NCBI GenBank assembly: GCA_028023455.1
Contig: JAQFVV010006312.1
Location: forward strand, 2,519,898 to 2,583,897
DNA length: 64,000 bases
Source: Epiperipatus broadwayi
Lineage: Eukaryota; Onychophora; Udeonychophora; Euonychophora; Peripatidae
Reading direction: 5' to 3'
A program made the translations under genes and the position numbers. This document shows, one piece after another, positions 34,400 to 48,235 of this stretch. Positions within the stretch are counted from its first letter, which is position 1. Each line of letters begins with the position of its first letter. The notes beneath the pieces are model-generated. The model saw only the letters and a list, made by a program, of their open reading frames with translations. It had not been told where the DNA came from and did not search any database.

Positions 34400-35425
34400 A
34401 AGAGAGATTTTAATAACATTGCAAATATTTTTTTTAAAAAATTGATTGCTTTACGTTGTAGAAAATTCTTCATTGTTTTCTTTTTTTTTTTTAAGGACTT
34501 ATCATTGATAAGAGTCATAGTATATTACAATGGGCACTGATCGCATAGTTTATTTTTTAGTCATTTATGATTTCTTGACATTGAAGAGAATTATCATGAT
34601 TAGCTTTTAGAACAAAGTCTATTAAAACTGGTGTGAATTAAAATAATTTATACATTATGTATATATGAGCATGTGTGCGTGTATGACTTAGAAAAAATGA
34701 ATAAATTGTATTATTTGAGATTTAAATATTTATGCAAATATGCATAGTATTAAAGAAAAAAGTGTGCGTGTGTAATTTAGATTCATGTACTGTATTTTTT
34801 TTTATAATTTTGATTTTGTAAATGTAATAACTAATTATTTTACTTTAGATAATTTACTGCAAACATTTACAATTTCTGAGGGCATACAATAAAACAATTT
34901 TCGTGATTTGCCATTTCAATCTTCTATTCAACTAAAAACTTGTTATTAGAGTAAATGGTGCTTTTAAAGAGCTTGCGACAAAAGCTTTATTATGAATGTA
35001 TCTTTCGCTGATACTGAAAGAAGATGGTGGATGGATTTTCTTCTTTATGAATATGCTAATGACCACTAGTGTAGATAACTCGGTATACCATTGAGACAAA
35101 CCCACGTGATAGGATTATTTTCAAACTTAATATGTTGTGAGAAGAGGAAGACTCACACTCCCACGTGACCTATTTGTAATTTCTCAAGGCAAATACACCA
35201 ATTTGAATAAGCTAGTGAAACGTAAACTTTAGAAACGATGAGTTTGCGACATTACAATGGTTGTTTGAAAGGGCACCGTATGTGAATAGTATAGATATTT
35301 ATCAACATAAATGATATCAGAGTGCTATTAAAATGAAACAATATGTTTTATTGATCGGAAGGGAGATTTTAATAATATCGCAAATATTTTTTTAAAGAAT
35401 TGATTGCTTGATGTTGTACAAAATA
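34400..35425. repeat. Direct repeat of about 65 bp, copies 960 bp apart
   Basis: GAGATTTTAATAACATTGC near 34,403 and GAGATTTTAATAATATCGC near 35,361 begin segments that stay similar through ATTGATTGCTTNACGTTGTA. The spacing is short-LTR-like, but no TATA, primer site or coding sequence lies between them. May be a segmental duplication or transposon ends. Confidence 0.55.
35101..35168. promoter_or_regulatory. Pair of CCCACGTGA E-box motifs
   Basis: The palindromic E-box CACGTG occurs at 35,103-35,108 and 35,162-35,167, both in the context CCCACGTGA, 59 bp apart in a locally GC-richer patch. This could be a bHLH-factor binding element. No gene is identified nearby, so function is only a suggestion. 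Confidence 0.3.
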
Positions 35426-37140
35426 TTTTTAAAAAAAGAACAATTACGTTTGGCTTGAACACAAGAGTGATATATATATGCTTAGAGAATTTTTCTTAGT
35501 TTGTGCTTGTGATTAATACGCTAGTTAATTGGCTTGATTAAGCAATGGTACAGTACATATTTATATTTAGTTTTTACATTAAAAATGAACTTATTTCTTA
35601 AACATCTATCAAATTGCATTAATTCTAGCATTAAAAGAACATTTCGGTTGTAAAGTTTTCATCGTACAATAATTGTACAGTCTTATGCATTTTCATATAG
35701 GGTCTAAGAAGGGCAATACGAATAGGTGTAAATTGAAAAATTTGTTTTGTTTTATCGATTCCTTAAAAGACACAGTATAAAAATTTATTGTTTCAGCCAT
35801 TTTTATATTTTTTGAAACGGCTTTGTTATCATATGCATATAACAAACATTTCTCATCTTAATCAGAAAAAAATATATTTTTAAATTTCCATTCAGAAAGT
35901 TTTTTTTGCCGACAAGAAAGCCACATTTTCTTGCTCTTTGTTAGTATATTCTTTGAATTTGAACACCATTTGATCTTCTCAAACAAATCGTAGATTTGGG
36001 ATATCTGTTACCGAAAAAGTTATTAAGTTAAACTGTATTACTAACTAATAATATATATACACAACCCTTTTGTTACAATGATTCTACTTTCATTTGCATT
36101 TACTGATTTTATATTGTATGTATATATATTTAAGATATATTTAAAATTTCCATTCCACCATAAATTCTAATCATAAATGTATTTGACTGAATTAGTTGTC
36201 GTCAAATTTTTGAGTGTAAAAAATTTAACATTAGTAAATAAAAATGTATAAATTTATGTATAATAAAATATTTGCTTATGTTTTGAATGAATCCAAATTT
36301 CTCAATTTCTGCAATTTACTTTAGAAGTGATCAATAACGATAAAACAAATCTATAAAACTGAGGGGTTTTAATAGTTGTCACAATACAGTTTAATCTTAT
36401 ATAAATATATAATTCTACTAATATTGTTGTGTTCAGTTTTTTAAAATAAAACAATATTAATCAGTGGAAATGGTTTTTACCACATTCATTTTAATATGTA
36501 AACATTCTATTTTTAAAGTAATATTTATTGATATACAAACAGCCAGGTTACATAAATATGGGTTGAATTATATGAGGTTTTAGAAACAAAAATTAAAATG
36601 TAAGAGTACATTAAGATATATTAAAAATGGTTAAATAAGACAAAAAGTTATTGTAGTTAATACACATCATAGAAAATTAGAACTAAAACCAACAAGAAAA
36701 GATTAGACAAAAATAAAAAGATACAAATTAAGTAATTTAAATTTATATATCAATACTTGATAAGTCCATAGTAAAGTTAATTATGTGAGTAAGTGCCACA
36801 TGCTACAGAAATATGTTGCCAACTTTGTTAATATAAAAGGATTGTTATTGTAGTTTTTTGATGCCATATTGAAATAAAAATGACATCTCAAAAATTAAAG
36901 AGTAGGAATTGTAATATCTGGAGATTTCTGTATATGCTATGTATAAAATGAGTGATTAATGAGGAAGTTGTACCAAAGTTTTCACTTTTTTATGATCTAT
37001 TGGGCAAGAGATACAATATTGGTAAAAGTTTTTCTGGTGGAAAAAAAAAGATATTGATAAGTATTGCTCTAAGATTAACTTTGATTATAAAATCCATTTA
37101 TTGTAATTTTTTTAAAATAAACTTTATTTAAAATGCTTGA

Positions 37141-37700
37141 GGTCAAAATGCTTGAGGCTGGCTTATTTATATATAAATTTAAATAGAGAGAAAGGTAGAA
37201 CCATCTCTTTCTCTTGAAATATATACCTTGTGTTTTGACTTGATAGTTCTCTGTGCAGTCATTATTACATCTGATTGGCTATCATATAAGCATTTTAAGG
37301 CACATCTGATAAAGGTTTCAGCCTTTCACATTATTATTATATAATATGCTTGAGCTTAATAAATTAATATATTTACATTTGTTACTATCAATTCATTGGA
37401 TTTGAAAATTACTTCATAGTAAATCGAAAAATTTCACGTTGTTTATTTATATATAATATTTAGTGAATTAAATGTGGTGTTTAAAGCTTTATGCTCTTAG
37501 GTCAAAATGCTTGAAGCTGTCTTATTTACATATAAATTTAAATAGAGAGGAAGGTGGAACCATCTTTTTCTCTAAAATATCTACCTTGTGTTATGACTTG
37601 AGAGTTTCCTGTGCTGTCATTATTACATCTGATTGGCTGTCATATAAGCATTTCTAACATGCATCTGACAAACGTTTCAGCATGGAGATTCACATTATTA
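37141..37700. repeat. Direct repeat of about 200 bp, two copies
   Basis: Copies at about 37,141-37,340 and 37,499-37,700, both beginning AGGTCAAAATGCTTGA and sharing CATTATTACATCTGATTGGC and TCATATAAGCATTT. They are about 85-90% similar by eye and offset by 358 bp. No coding frame is conserved between them. Confidence 0.8.
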
Positions 37701-38362
37701 ATAAACTTTATTATAAATCATAAGATTTTTAGTGCAATTATTAGAATTTTAATAAAATCAGTGGGTAATTACAGTAATTAGAAGATGTGTATTTTTTTCT
37801 TAATATTATGTCCCAGAGGTGAAGTGTTTGCATTTGCAAAAACATGTATATCCAAGATTGAACATAATGATAGCAGTAAAGAAGATGAAAACAAACATTT
37901 AAGATTACTTTTATAATCTATGACAAGAATATGTTTGAGAAAATTCATAATATTGGTTGAATATAAAATTATCAATATAATAAAAAAATGTTTAAGTGAT
38001 AGGCATTTTGCTATTTGATCAATTTATACTGGAGTGATAAAATTTAAGTTCAAGGTATATAACTTACTTGTGTGATATATTGACTACAATACCAGAAAAG
38101 TAAGAATAATTTATCTGGATAAGTAAAGAAAAACAATTTATAGAAATTGAACTTATTATATATCTAATCACTTAATTATATATTTATTAATATGATGATA
38201 GTGTCTCAAACATTTATTATAGACCGTATATAAAATCTTATTAAGTGACATTTGCTAATAAAAATAATCATGCAGAATCATTGGTGAATTAATAATAAAA
38301 GCACAAGAAAGGAAAAAAAGCAAAATTAGGGATGGAATCATAGTAAAAATGTAGATAATGAA

Positions 38363-38406
<44 letters not shown>

Positions 38407-39309
38407 AAGAACAATCATATATTCTTAAAAAAAATTTGGCATTATTTATTGGATACATTCCAAATGAAATTGCGAGCCTTTTGGCAGGAGTTATATTCCT
38501 CAAAATTTATCATTGTCATGAAAATGATTCTAGATATATATTTTTGTTTTCATGTTGCTTATTTAAAAAGATTTATTTCTGTTTAGAAATGAAATATATA
38601 AAGAACTTATGTCTTTCATGAAAATGGAACAATTTAGAAAGCCTTCAGAAATATATTTGTAGTCATTGATAACAGTCATAAAAAATTTGAAGATCATTAT
38701 ACCTATACCCATTTATGGATGTCATGAATAGTTTGGCCTGATTGAAACAAAATATACATATAACATTTTTAAATCTTATAACCAAGTTTTGTTGCGGAAT
38801 GATATTGCTGGTTTAATCACAAATATCTCATCATTGATGATTTAATTATTATTATTCAGATTTCAAAAGTTTTAAAAGATAGAAAATGATTGACTTATTT
38901 TATAAAGAATCAAACTATCTTTAAAAAATTAATAGTAAGATTTTGACAAACCATGTTAAAAAAAAAAGTATATATTTTTTTCGAAAGGAAAGGATATGAG
39001 ATTATTGAATCTCAAATCACGATAATGATGATGAATGTTACATGTATAAAGATTTGTCTTGTGCAAAAAGTTTTTTTTAATTTTTTTTTACATATCTTTA
39101 ATTAGAAATTGATTGTTATTTTTTTGATTTTATTTGTATATTTTGTGTTAATTTTTTTTCTTGTTGTTGTTAAAACATGTTCAAAATTGGTGCAGAGTTA
39201 TTAAATCTCTGTATAGGTATAAAAAAGATTAATTTTATTATTGTAACTCACAACTTGATTATTAGAAAATGAAAATAAGAATTAAATCGTCAAAGAATTT
39301 GAAAACAAA
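37701..39309. other. AT-rich DNA without a supported gene
   Basis: Only a (GA)n microsatellite at 38,364-38,405 and A/T-rich sequence. The ORFs across the GA run are artefacts of the repeat. Confidence 0.5.
38364..38405. repeat. (GA)n microsatellite
   Basis: About 21 uninterrupted GA units, giving alternating Arg/Glu or Ser/Leu translations. Confidence 0.95.
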
Positions 39310-39321
39310 AAACCAGGAGAA

Positions 39322-39420
39322 GTCAAGCGTTGGTGACCTAGCGGTTAGGATAGCTGCCTTCCAAACAGCTGGCCCGGGTTCGCTTCACAGTCAACGCTTT
39401 GACATATGAAAAAAAAAAAA
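39322..39420 (+). mobile_element. tRNA-Glu-derived SINE with A tail and short TSD
   Basis: Best copy of the short SINE. It has an A-box region GGTGACCTAGCGGTTAGGAT, an anticodon arm near 39,352-39,372, a B-box/T-arm GGCCCGGGTTCGC, then TCAACGCTTTGACATATG and an A12 tail. CCAGGAGAA is repeated on both sides (39,313-39,321 and 39,423-39,431), a short target-site duplication. GGTTAGGAT and GGCCCGGGTTCG closely resemble tRNA-Glu. There is no acceptor stem, so not a functional tRNA. Confidence 0.85.
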
Positions 39421-39431
39421 ACCCAGGAGAA

Positions 39432-42400
39432 TTTCAATGTGCAAAAGAAATATAGCTATGCAACTAATTAATTTTTCTTATTGTTTTTGTTATGATTATT
39501 TAAGTCAATATTAGTTTTTGGAATTTGCATAGGCATCTTTATTACCATTCGTGCATATATATATATTAATCAATTTTGGGAAAGAATTTAATTATACATT
39601 TCTTTAAAAAAAAAACAAAAAACAATTTTTGAACTATAACTGTTACTTTTTTTTAATTAAAAGCTTTGAATATCTGAAGAAAGCTGTTAAACACTTAACT
39701 GTAAACAACAATAACGAAAGGCATTGTAGAAATGAAAGAGTGAAACAAAGAGCAGCCAATATTTTATTATACATATAAACAATGGAAAAAAAAACGTTTA
39801 CTTAATAAAGCAATCTTAAAATATTGATGATTTAATTAAAAACTATCTGAAATATATAATTTCCTGATGCCTTATTTTTCATTTTATACGTTTTTTTTAT
39901 TAATGAAACAATATTATTATTTTGTATGTAACTGTCTATATTTAAATCTATTTTCTTATAAAGACTTAATATTTAACATTTAAAGACAATGTCCATTAAA
40001 GATTTCAAGATACATAAAGAAGTAATAATGCTGCTGCATGCCATGCTTAGGATCTTTATTGAAATCTGTCCCATAGCTTATCCAAATATATATAATATTA
40101 TCCCATAAATAGGTAGGTAATTATTTTTAGCTAGAAAAAAAAAACACTAATAGAAATACATTTAATCGTTATTACGCAGCAATTAGAAAATCTGGTGAAT
40201 TAAACATTCTTTTTCAAAAATTTCTTATTAGAAATTGTTAGAGAGCTTTTTGTTTTGCAGTGGATTATTTAATCACTATTCTACTATTAAATATAGTCAA
40301 CTGTAAAATAATCCAATACGATTATTTTGGACAAAGTGGCTGCACTATAAATTATATATTAATGATTATATTTATTTACTTTTTAGAACTATATTTTTAC
40401 ATAAATAAAAATATATTTTTTAAAAAACTAGATATAAATATAGTAACAATATAAAACTTCTTTTGAAAAGTACTTTATTTAACATCAATATATTTACAAA
40501 TGTATTCACTAATGTATATATGCATATATTTAAATCATTTTAAAACCGAATTTTAAATATTTAGAATATATATATATTCTAACCTTGACTTGTGCATCCT
40601 CACTTCAGAATAGTATACGATATATAAAATAAAACGGGTTCTAGCTCAGTTAATAATTAATAAATAAAATATTCAGCATTGAAATTAAAATGTTTCACTA
40701 GCTCAAATTTAAAATACGAATAAGGTTCAGTTTATAAAAATAAATTAAATAAATATTTAATATTTTCATGAGACTTGAAGTGAAAATACAGGTGACAAGA
40801 TAGATTACATTGAGCCAATATCCCACAGGATACTACCTCAATGGCATAAGAACACTATCCTCCTTATTACTATTTTAAATAACAAACTCATAGTATTCTT
40901 ACGACTTTAATAACTTCTATTCACTAAGACTAAACTAATAATTAAATCTTAATCTTCTATTTAATAATAATCTAGCTCAAATAAAATAATCTCAAGTTCA
41001 TAAAGTTTATTCTAAGTCAATAAAAATACTGTAGCAAAATATGAGAAGGGATTTTATGTCATAATCTACTACACTGAAACTAATAATAATAAATAATAAT
41101 AATATTCTTCATTGTTTAACTACTACTGGATATCTTTTCTTTTCGTTATATTTTTATTACCATAATAAAATAATAAAATAATTTTATATAATCTTTTACC
41201 TTCATGTAATAATATAATAAATACGTGGTAGCATATGATAATCTGATAAACAAAGGATGTGTGGCAACTGATAGCATATAATTCAGTATACTATTGTGAT
41301 AACTGATTTATGACCAATAAAACAATGTAAAATTATAATTATTTAATTAAAAGAATACCAATAAAATATTTAAATTCTTAAATATAACTCTCTATTTATC
41401 TTTTTGTGCAAAATTATATTTTTGTTTCAATTGTTATGAATATATCGTGATTTCATGCAGTGAAGTGGAGAAATAAACAATCAAGACACAAAAATTTTGA
41501 AAAACAAATTTTAACAAAGTTTATTAACAACAACAAATAAAATAAACAATTTATGTACATTATTTACAATGGATATCCTTATTTTATTCTTACATTTTTA
41601 TCTACTAAGTTATATAAAAATAGTTTATAGTTTAGTTGTATCTTTATTTATACTTAAGACAAAATATAAAAAAAATGTTACCATTTGGTTTCTCATCATG
41701 GTTAACTTATTACAAATATATTTACTTATTTTATTAGCAAAATATTTCATCCTTAATATTATTAAACTATTTTATTTTTAAAACATTCATAGGAAAACAT
41801 TCTACAGAAAAACAAAATTAACTTTATAATGAGTATGGATTTCTCAAAATATTAAAAAAATTTCATCTTGCAAAGTCAAAGATGTTACATAAAATATTCA
41901 TCCAAAATTCAGTACTAGATTTTAGTGTTTTATCACACGATGTTTACTAATCATAATATATTCTTATTTAGCCTTACTTTAGTATGATGTAAGTGTAATA
42001 ATCAATATATTCCTGTTATTCAATAAACAAAAAAATATACTATGCCTATTCTCTACATTTATTGTATATTATTGTATTTTAAAAATATGCAATACTTATT
42101 TTTCTTCTAAATAATAATAATAAAGCATTCAAAAATAATTAACATTTTAAAGAAAATATCTTGTTTAGATACTCTATTCCAAAATTTATATTTCATTTCC
42201 GAAATAAAATTCAAAATATATTCTATGATTCTTTCCTTTTCCTTAGGACACTTTGGACCTTCAATTTTAAGTTATAAAATTCTGTTCCTTATAAGCAAAT
42301 AAACCAATCTTATACAAAACGATAGCATAACCTAAGTTCTAAATTATTTATCATTTCTTTTCAAAATATCTTACTGAACGATACAGTTACATAAAATAAA

Positions 42401-45380
42401 GATAGCAAAACAGATGTATAAGATTTAAAGAAGAAAGCTAGAGTATCACTCTTAATATATCTCAAAAAATCATGGCACAGTGCAAAGAGGTATGACCTTT
42501 ACCTGTCTAATAATCTCTAATACATGAATGATGTTAAAGCTACTTCTTCAGCTTTATTTAAAACATCAAATATTTAAAGACATATAAAACACTGTCCAAA
42601 TAAAATGTGTATCAGTCATAGGGCTTTGTTAACTATGCTGATAACCACATAAAGACTAAATATTATTTCTATTCCTTATCATATCCTATTTTTTTAAAAA
42701 ATACATCATCTTGGTTTCCTGCTAACTATAGTACTTCCAAGCCACTATCTCAACATTATTTCTCAAGATTTTTCTACATCTTACATTGATAAATAACTAT
42801 CTGAATTTACAAAACAATAAATAAAATTCATTGATGGTCTAAAACAATTTCACTGTTCCATAAGAAAAGTTTGCCTACTTCATTATTCTATATGTTTAAT
42901 CATATACATTCTACTTAGACAATATTTGAATATCCAATAATATGAAAATTCTAAAAGAATCACATAATTATTTGTTATTATTGTTGGATTATATCACTAA
43001 TATATAAAAAAATAATCGTCGTATGCATATTTTCAAATCAATCCTATCTCATAATGTTTTTTTAAAATGTTGTATGAAAATGCGTTACATATAATTAAAA
43101 CTTTTACACTTCATTCTTAGATTCATAGATGAGCTAAAGAAAACAAAATATACATTATAAATTATTAATAGTTATTATTATTACCAAATAACCCTTTTTA
43201 TCTAGTCATCATTTTTAGTAGGCTTCTTCCATCCACTGGATATAGAAAAACATTGCATACATAAATGAAAAGACACATCCATATGTTTTATTTAAAAATA
43301 TTCTTATCTAAATTATTAGATTATATTATAAATTTTATGTTATTAACAAATTAATGTTTTCCTAATCTTATAAATAGAAAAATTTACATTTAACTAAGTT
43401 AGTAAAATAAAAATTTAAAACTATAATTACGTCTTCACTTGACCATAGTTCATGATAAAATCCAAAAATGTTTATTATTTTCTCTAGAGTTTTAAAATGT
43501 TCTCCTCCAAGCGTGTTAAAGTTTAAAAATAAAAATAATTATTAATCCATTTAGTAAAATTTATAGAAAATAATCCTGGGTCTTTACTGTTCAGAATGAA
43601 AATTATTAAACTGTAATATTAAAGATTTATTCCCATGAAGTTTATTCAATATTCTCTGATGCATCACTCTGTTCAATTTAACTTAAGTTATCCGGTAAAC
43701 TTTTACACAATATTTGTATTTTCATGGATCCATCCTTTATTTATCTACTATATGTTCATTTTTTTTATATAGGTTTTATTTCTTAATAAGTTCTTTTTAA
43801 TTCTTGTAATATATATATTTAAAAAAAAAATGTTTCCTTCAAAAAGGACTAAACATTCTATTTCTTTCATTATATTTTATGATAACTCATACGATATAAA
43901 TATCTTATTCTTTTTTTTAAAAAAACTCCTGGATAAGCTTATAAATAATGTGTCACAAATTTTTTTAGACGGCAAATAGTTTTCTGTTTAAGCTTCCAGC
44001 ATAATGCCCGAATTATTTTTATATGAGTTAGAATAATCCTCCGGTTGAGCATAAATAAAGCTGTATTATAATTTAAACATATTTTATTTCGTAGTATATC
44101 CATCTCTATTGCGTAGTTTAGGTTAAACTTCAGATAAAATACTCCTGGCAAGTAACTTTTAAAAAACTAGAAAATCATTTCCACGAAGTTTCTAAATATA
44201 TTATTTTTTTAAAACTCTCTTTTGCAAAATACTTTTTAAATATTATCAATTAGTTTCTGCAAATAAAACTATAAGAAAGTACTAAAAAAATTGACTAAAA
44301 TAAAAATTTAAAAATACTATCTCTTTGATAGCTATAATTTACCTTTCTCTGGTTTCAATACATTATTAATCTCCCCTTATACCCCCATGCAATTCATATT
44401 TATAGTCTGTAAGAATACCTCATTTGATGGGTTGATTCTTACTTTAGCTTGAGAACAAATTTACATATTTTCAATTTCTTACAGAATTGAATTTCAAAAA
44501 TACAAATTATGACGTAATTACTTAAAATATTATTTAAAATATTACTTTTAAATCAATTATTACTTTATCAAAATTATTTAAACATTTAAAATAACTTTTA
44601 AAATAATTTTAATAACCTATTCCATTTATCTATTTTTATTTAAAAATATTTAATTTTTTTATTAACTGTATTCATCTTTATTACATTATTTAAAACATTA
44701 CATACGATAGTTAACTTAATATTTATTATTATTTGCTTTTATGATAGGCAATAATTCTATCCAATTCTATAATATAACTTTTAAAATATTTTAAACTTTG
44801 TTATTAATTCAAACAAGCAGTGTGTGAAAGTATGCATTATACAAGTCACATGATCAATAACTTTGACAGATGATTTTTAATCTATTTCTCTGCCTAGACT
44901 AATAAAATTGCAACACTTTATTATATTAAATAATATAATTATAAAATTTGGAAGAACAATTTAGAAAATATAGAATTAAATACAATTCTCACCATCATAA
45001 AGTTTATTTTTAAAATGTACGATATTAATTTTGATTATTAAATATGACTTTATAAATTTAAAATATAACATTTATTACTATAAGTTTTAAACTATTAAAA
45101 TCGAACTTTTTAAATATACTTTTAATATTTAAAGCTGAGTTATTTAATATGGCCAGCTTTTACAACCATATGAAACAATATTTTAAGCTTTACATAACTA
45201 TTTTTTAAATAATTCGCTATAATTTTATATACTATGTATTTGCTTTAGCCTCAAATTGTACTTTAAAGATATAATCGACAAACTATAATTAATGTATTAA
45301 AAGAACATATTCCAAAATTTAAAATTTTTAGTAATTGACTGTTATGAACTATTACTGACTTATAGAAAAGGGCACAATAT
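39432..45380. other. Long AT-rich stretch without a supported gene
   Basis: Nearly 6 kb of A/T-rich DNA with many homopolymers and no recognised mobile element, RNA or exon. Short ORFs (for example at 40,260, 41,569 and 43,939) are composition-driven, hydrophobic or Lys/Asn-rich translations without motifs. Confidence 0.5.
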
Positions 45381-45385
45381 ATATA

Positions 45386-46347
45386 TGATAACAGATGGCA
45401 TTCTACCAAAAACACCATCAAGCGTAGTTTTCTGTTTACATAAATGTCAGAGCGAGCATTCACTATCTCTAACTTTAATTCCACTTTCAGATCATGATTT
45501 CAAGCTATTTGCTATTGTCAGTGAAAGACAGGCATAAGAAACTAGATCTAAACACAAACTCTGAGCATTTCTGAAACAGTTTCTATTCAGCTTGCAATCG
45601 TGAATCTTTTAGACACGTTAATGTCTTCAAACTCAGCATAGCAAGCCAGATAGCTACATGGGTCTGATCTCAGTTCAGCATACCACATAGTAGAAGCCTC
45701 TGCAATATACATCATTGCAAGAAAGACCTCAAAGGTACATTTATGAAAAACAAAAAAACACAAGTTAAAAAACTTGCTAATGCTTGTATTTATGATAACA
45801 GATGGCGTTCTACCAAAAACACCATCAAGCGTAGTTTTCTGTTTACATAAACATCAGAGTGAGCATTCACTATCTCTAACTTTAATTCCACTTTCAGATC
45901 ATGATTTCAAGCTATTTTCTATCATCAGTAAAAGACAGGAATAAGTAACTAGATCTAAACACAAACTCTGAGCATTTATGAAACAGTTTCTATTCAGCTC
46001 GCAATCGTGAATCTTTTAGACACGTTAATGTCTTCAAACTCAGCATAGCAAGCCAGATGCTGAGTTTGAAGACATTAATGTGTCTAAAAGATTCACGATT
46101 GCAAGCTGAATAGAAACTGTTTCATAAATGCTCAGAGTTTGTGTTTAGATCTAGTTTCTTATTCCTGTCTTTCACTGACGATAGCAAATAGCTTGAAATC
46201 ATGATCTGAAAGTGGAATTAAAGTTAGAGATAGTGAATGCTCACTCTGACATTTATGTAAACAGAAAACTACGTTTGACGTTGTTTTTGGTAGAATGCCA
46301 TCTGTTATCATAAATACAAGCGTTAGCAAGTTTTTTAATTTGTGTTT
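45386..46347. repeat. Three-copy repeat: one direct copy plus a 600-bp palindrome
   Basis: A unit beginning TATGATAACAGATGGC and ending at CATAGCAAGCCAGAT occurs at 45,386-45,655 (+), 45,791-46,057 (+) and inverted at 46,058-46,320. The last two form a palindrome with no spacer whose arms extend to about 45,752 and 46,347 (including AAAACAAAAAAACACAAGTT). Copies differ by a few percent. Minus-strand frames give SDHDFKLF and KTTSNVVFC in all copies, but I do not recognise a protein. A 135-bp spacer separates copies 1 and 2. Confidence 0.85.
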
Positions 46348-46927
46348 TTTTGTTTTATATATATATATATAACTTCCACTCACATATTGTTGAAATATAT
46401 GATTAAAGACATTGAAAAAGAGAAATAATCTTATAGATGTATACATGATTAATAATAATCATTATTGTGTTTATCTGAAATGCTTAATATCAAAGTTGTA
46501 AATATAGAAAGTTTAACATTTATAAATCAAAAAGTAATAATTTAGTATATTGAATAAATAATGAAGAACTATATTAGAGATTGTCATCTGTTGTAATTGA
46601 AAAGTGTTGATCCACATGAAATGCATCCTAAGAATCAGATATATTTATTCATGTTTAAATATAGGTGTGGAGTTAATGTTTTAAATATATCTCATGATGA
46701 TGAATTTCTCTACATGTTTATATTTAATTAAAAATGGAAATTTTAATATTTGACTGAGATTTAAACTTTATATCTTGGCTTGAGATAATTTCTCATTTAA
46801 TAAATGATTAATAGCGCTTATCAATATATTTATTTGGAGTGAATAACTTCAAAATTATGGGATATATATATATTAATTCTAATATTGTTATAGATAAATG
46901 AATTCATAATATTATATTCAGGAGCTT

Positions 46928-48235
46928 ATAGTAAAAATATAATAGCTAAATAGCTGATGTTTCATTACAATAATAAGTACATTTCTCAGAGCTCCTTCTT
47001 TCTCAAATCATAAAAATGTGTATGGTGAGATTTAAAATTATTTTTTTTCGTTCTTATTTTTTTCTTATTCTCAAATTTTATTGGTTGAGAAGTTTTAAAA
47101 AGCTTCCCTTAGCAATCTCTGGTCATATTGTTCATTTTCCCCAGAATATGTGTTTTATTAAAATTGATGTCATGGGTAGTTAATTTAATGTGTGAATAAA
47201 TGGCTGATGATTTGGATTTTTTTTCTGACTGCCAAAATATGTTCTTCCTTTCTTATGTTTATGCTATGATTGGTCTATACAGTGTATGAATGTGAACAAA
47301 CTCCATATGGAATTTTACATATACCATGACACTCCAAATAAATTTTATCTTTATGATGTGGAAAGACTTCATTTATTTTTTTTAATGTAGTATAAACTGT
47401 GTGGATATTATTTTTCTCTAAAACATTACCAATTGTAACAATTATTCCATTTATATATAGCAAAACTGCCATATTCTGAAATAACAAAATCTTTTTTTAT
47501 TATTATACAAACAGCCCTATTAATAATCCTGTGATCAAAACTATTATGTAGAAGCAAGTTTTTAGTAGCAGAAATATCTTGTTGAAAATGGCTGTCATCA
47601 AAAAGTACTGTCATATATAAAGGAAGTAACTGATAAAATTGGTAATTTTAAAGAAAAACAATATCCCCACGGTTTATACTATATTTTTAAAAAAAATTAC
47701 TGAAGTATTTCCACACTCTAATGATAAAATTCCTTTGGAATGTCATGGTATATATAAAATTCCATGTAGAGTTTGTTTACATTCATACATTGAATAGACC
47801 AATCATAGAATAAACATAAGAAAGGAAAAAAACATATTTTGGTAGTTAGAGAAAAATTTGATGTATCATCCATTAAATTAATTAACCATGACTTCAATTT
47901 TAATAAAATACATATTCTGACAAAATTTGAAAATATGACAAGAGACTGCTAAGGAAAGTTAAAGAAATTTTTAAAGGGCCTAAGAGAATAAATGAAAATG
48001 TGAATTGAAGAAAATTAACAGTATTTTAGGGAAAACAGTACGGAAGATAAAATATTTTTTAAAACTTCTCAATCAATAGAATTTGTGAATGAGAAGAAAA
48101 TAACAAAGGAAAAAAAAGAACAATTTAAAATCTCACCGCACACATTTTTATGATATGAGAAAGAAAAACCTCTAAGTAAAGTACTTGTTATTGTACTGAA
48201 ATGTCAGCTATTTAGCTATTATATTTTTACTACAT
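46928..48235. mobile_element. Second Penelope-like palindrome with GIY-YIG remnants
   Basis: Inverted arms of about 480-580 bp (about 46,928-47,410 and 47,655-48,235). In the + arm 47,715-47,830 encodes KIPLECHGIYKIPCRVC, then HSYIE-stop-TNH, an eroded GIY-YIG start with its Y-K-I-P-C and Y-I-G-x-T positions. The minus arm (47,275-47,487) gives KIYLECHGICKIPYGVCSHSY followed by the same stop. Sequence beyond resembles the C-terminal INHDFNF...HI region of such elements. Both arms carry TAG where Gln is expected. No RT is present; dead remnant. Confidence 0.7.
47275..47487 (-). pseudogene. GIY-YIG fragment, minus arm of PLE palindrome 2
   Basis: A 70-codon open frame ending at HSYTV before a TAG. 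Residues INEVFPHHKDKIYLECHGI correspond to the segment just before and including the GIY motif. It is the inverted partner of the frame at 47,705-47,830 (+). The start codon is incidental. Confidence 0.6.

Larger units (their letters stand above)
32821..37140. other. AT-rich DNA without a supported gene
   Basis: Contains microsatellites, a 65-bp direct repeat (34.4 and 35.36 kb) and a GC-richer patch at 34.94-35.30 kb with two CACGTG E-boxes. The 102-codon minus ORF at 34,072-34,380 has no recognised motif. A tRNA-like T-arm pattern near 34,240 is too weak to call. Confidence 0.45.

Noticed and set aside
38255-38621. ORFs with alternating Arg-Glu or Ser-Leu
   Set aside because: Caused by the (GA)n run; no domain on either side.
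39322-39420. Functional tRNA-Glu gene
   Set aside because: Lacks a pairing acceptor stem and has an A tail and TSD, so it is a SINE.
45270-46446. Transposase or other protein encoded by the 45.4-kb repeat
   Set aside because: Conserved short frames have no recognisable motif and are interrupted; conservation is explained by recent duplication.
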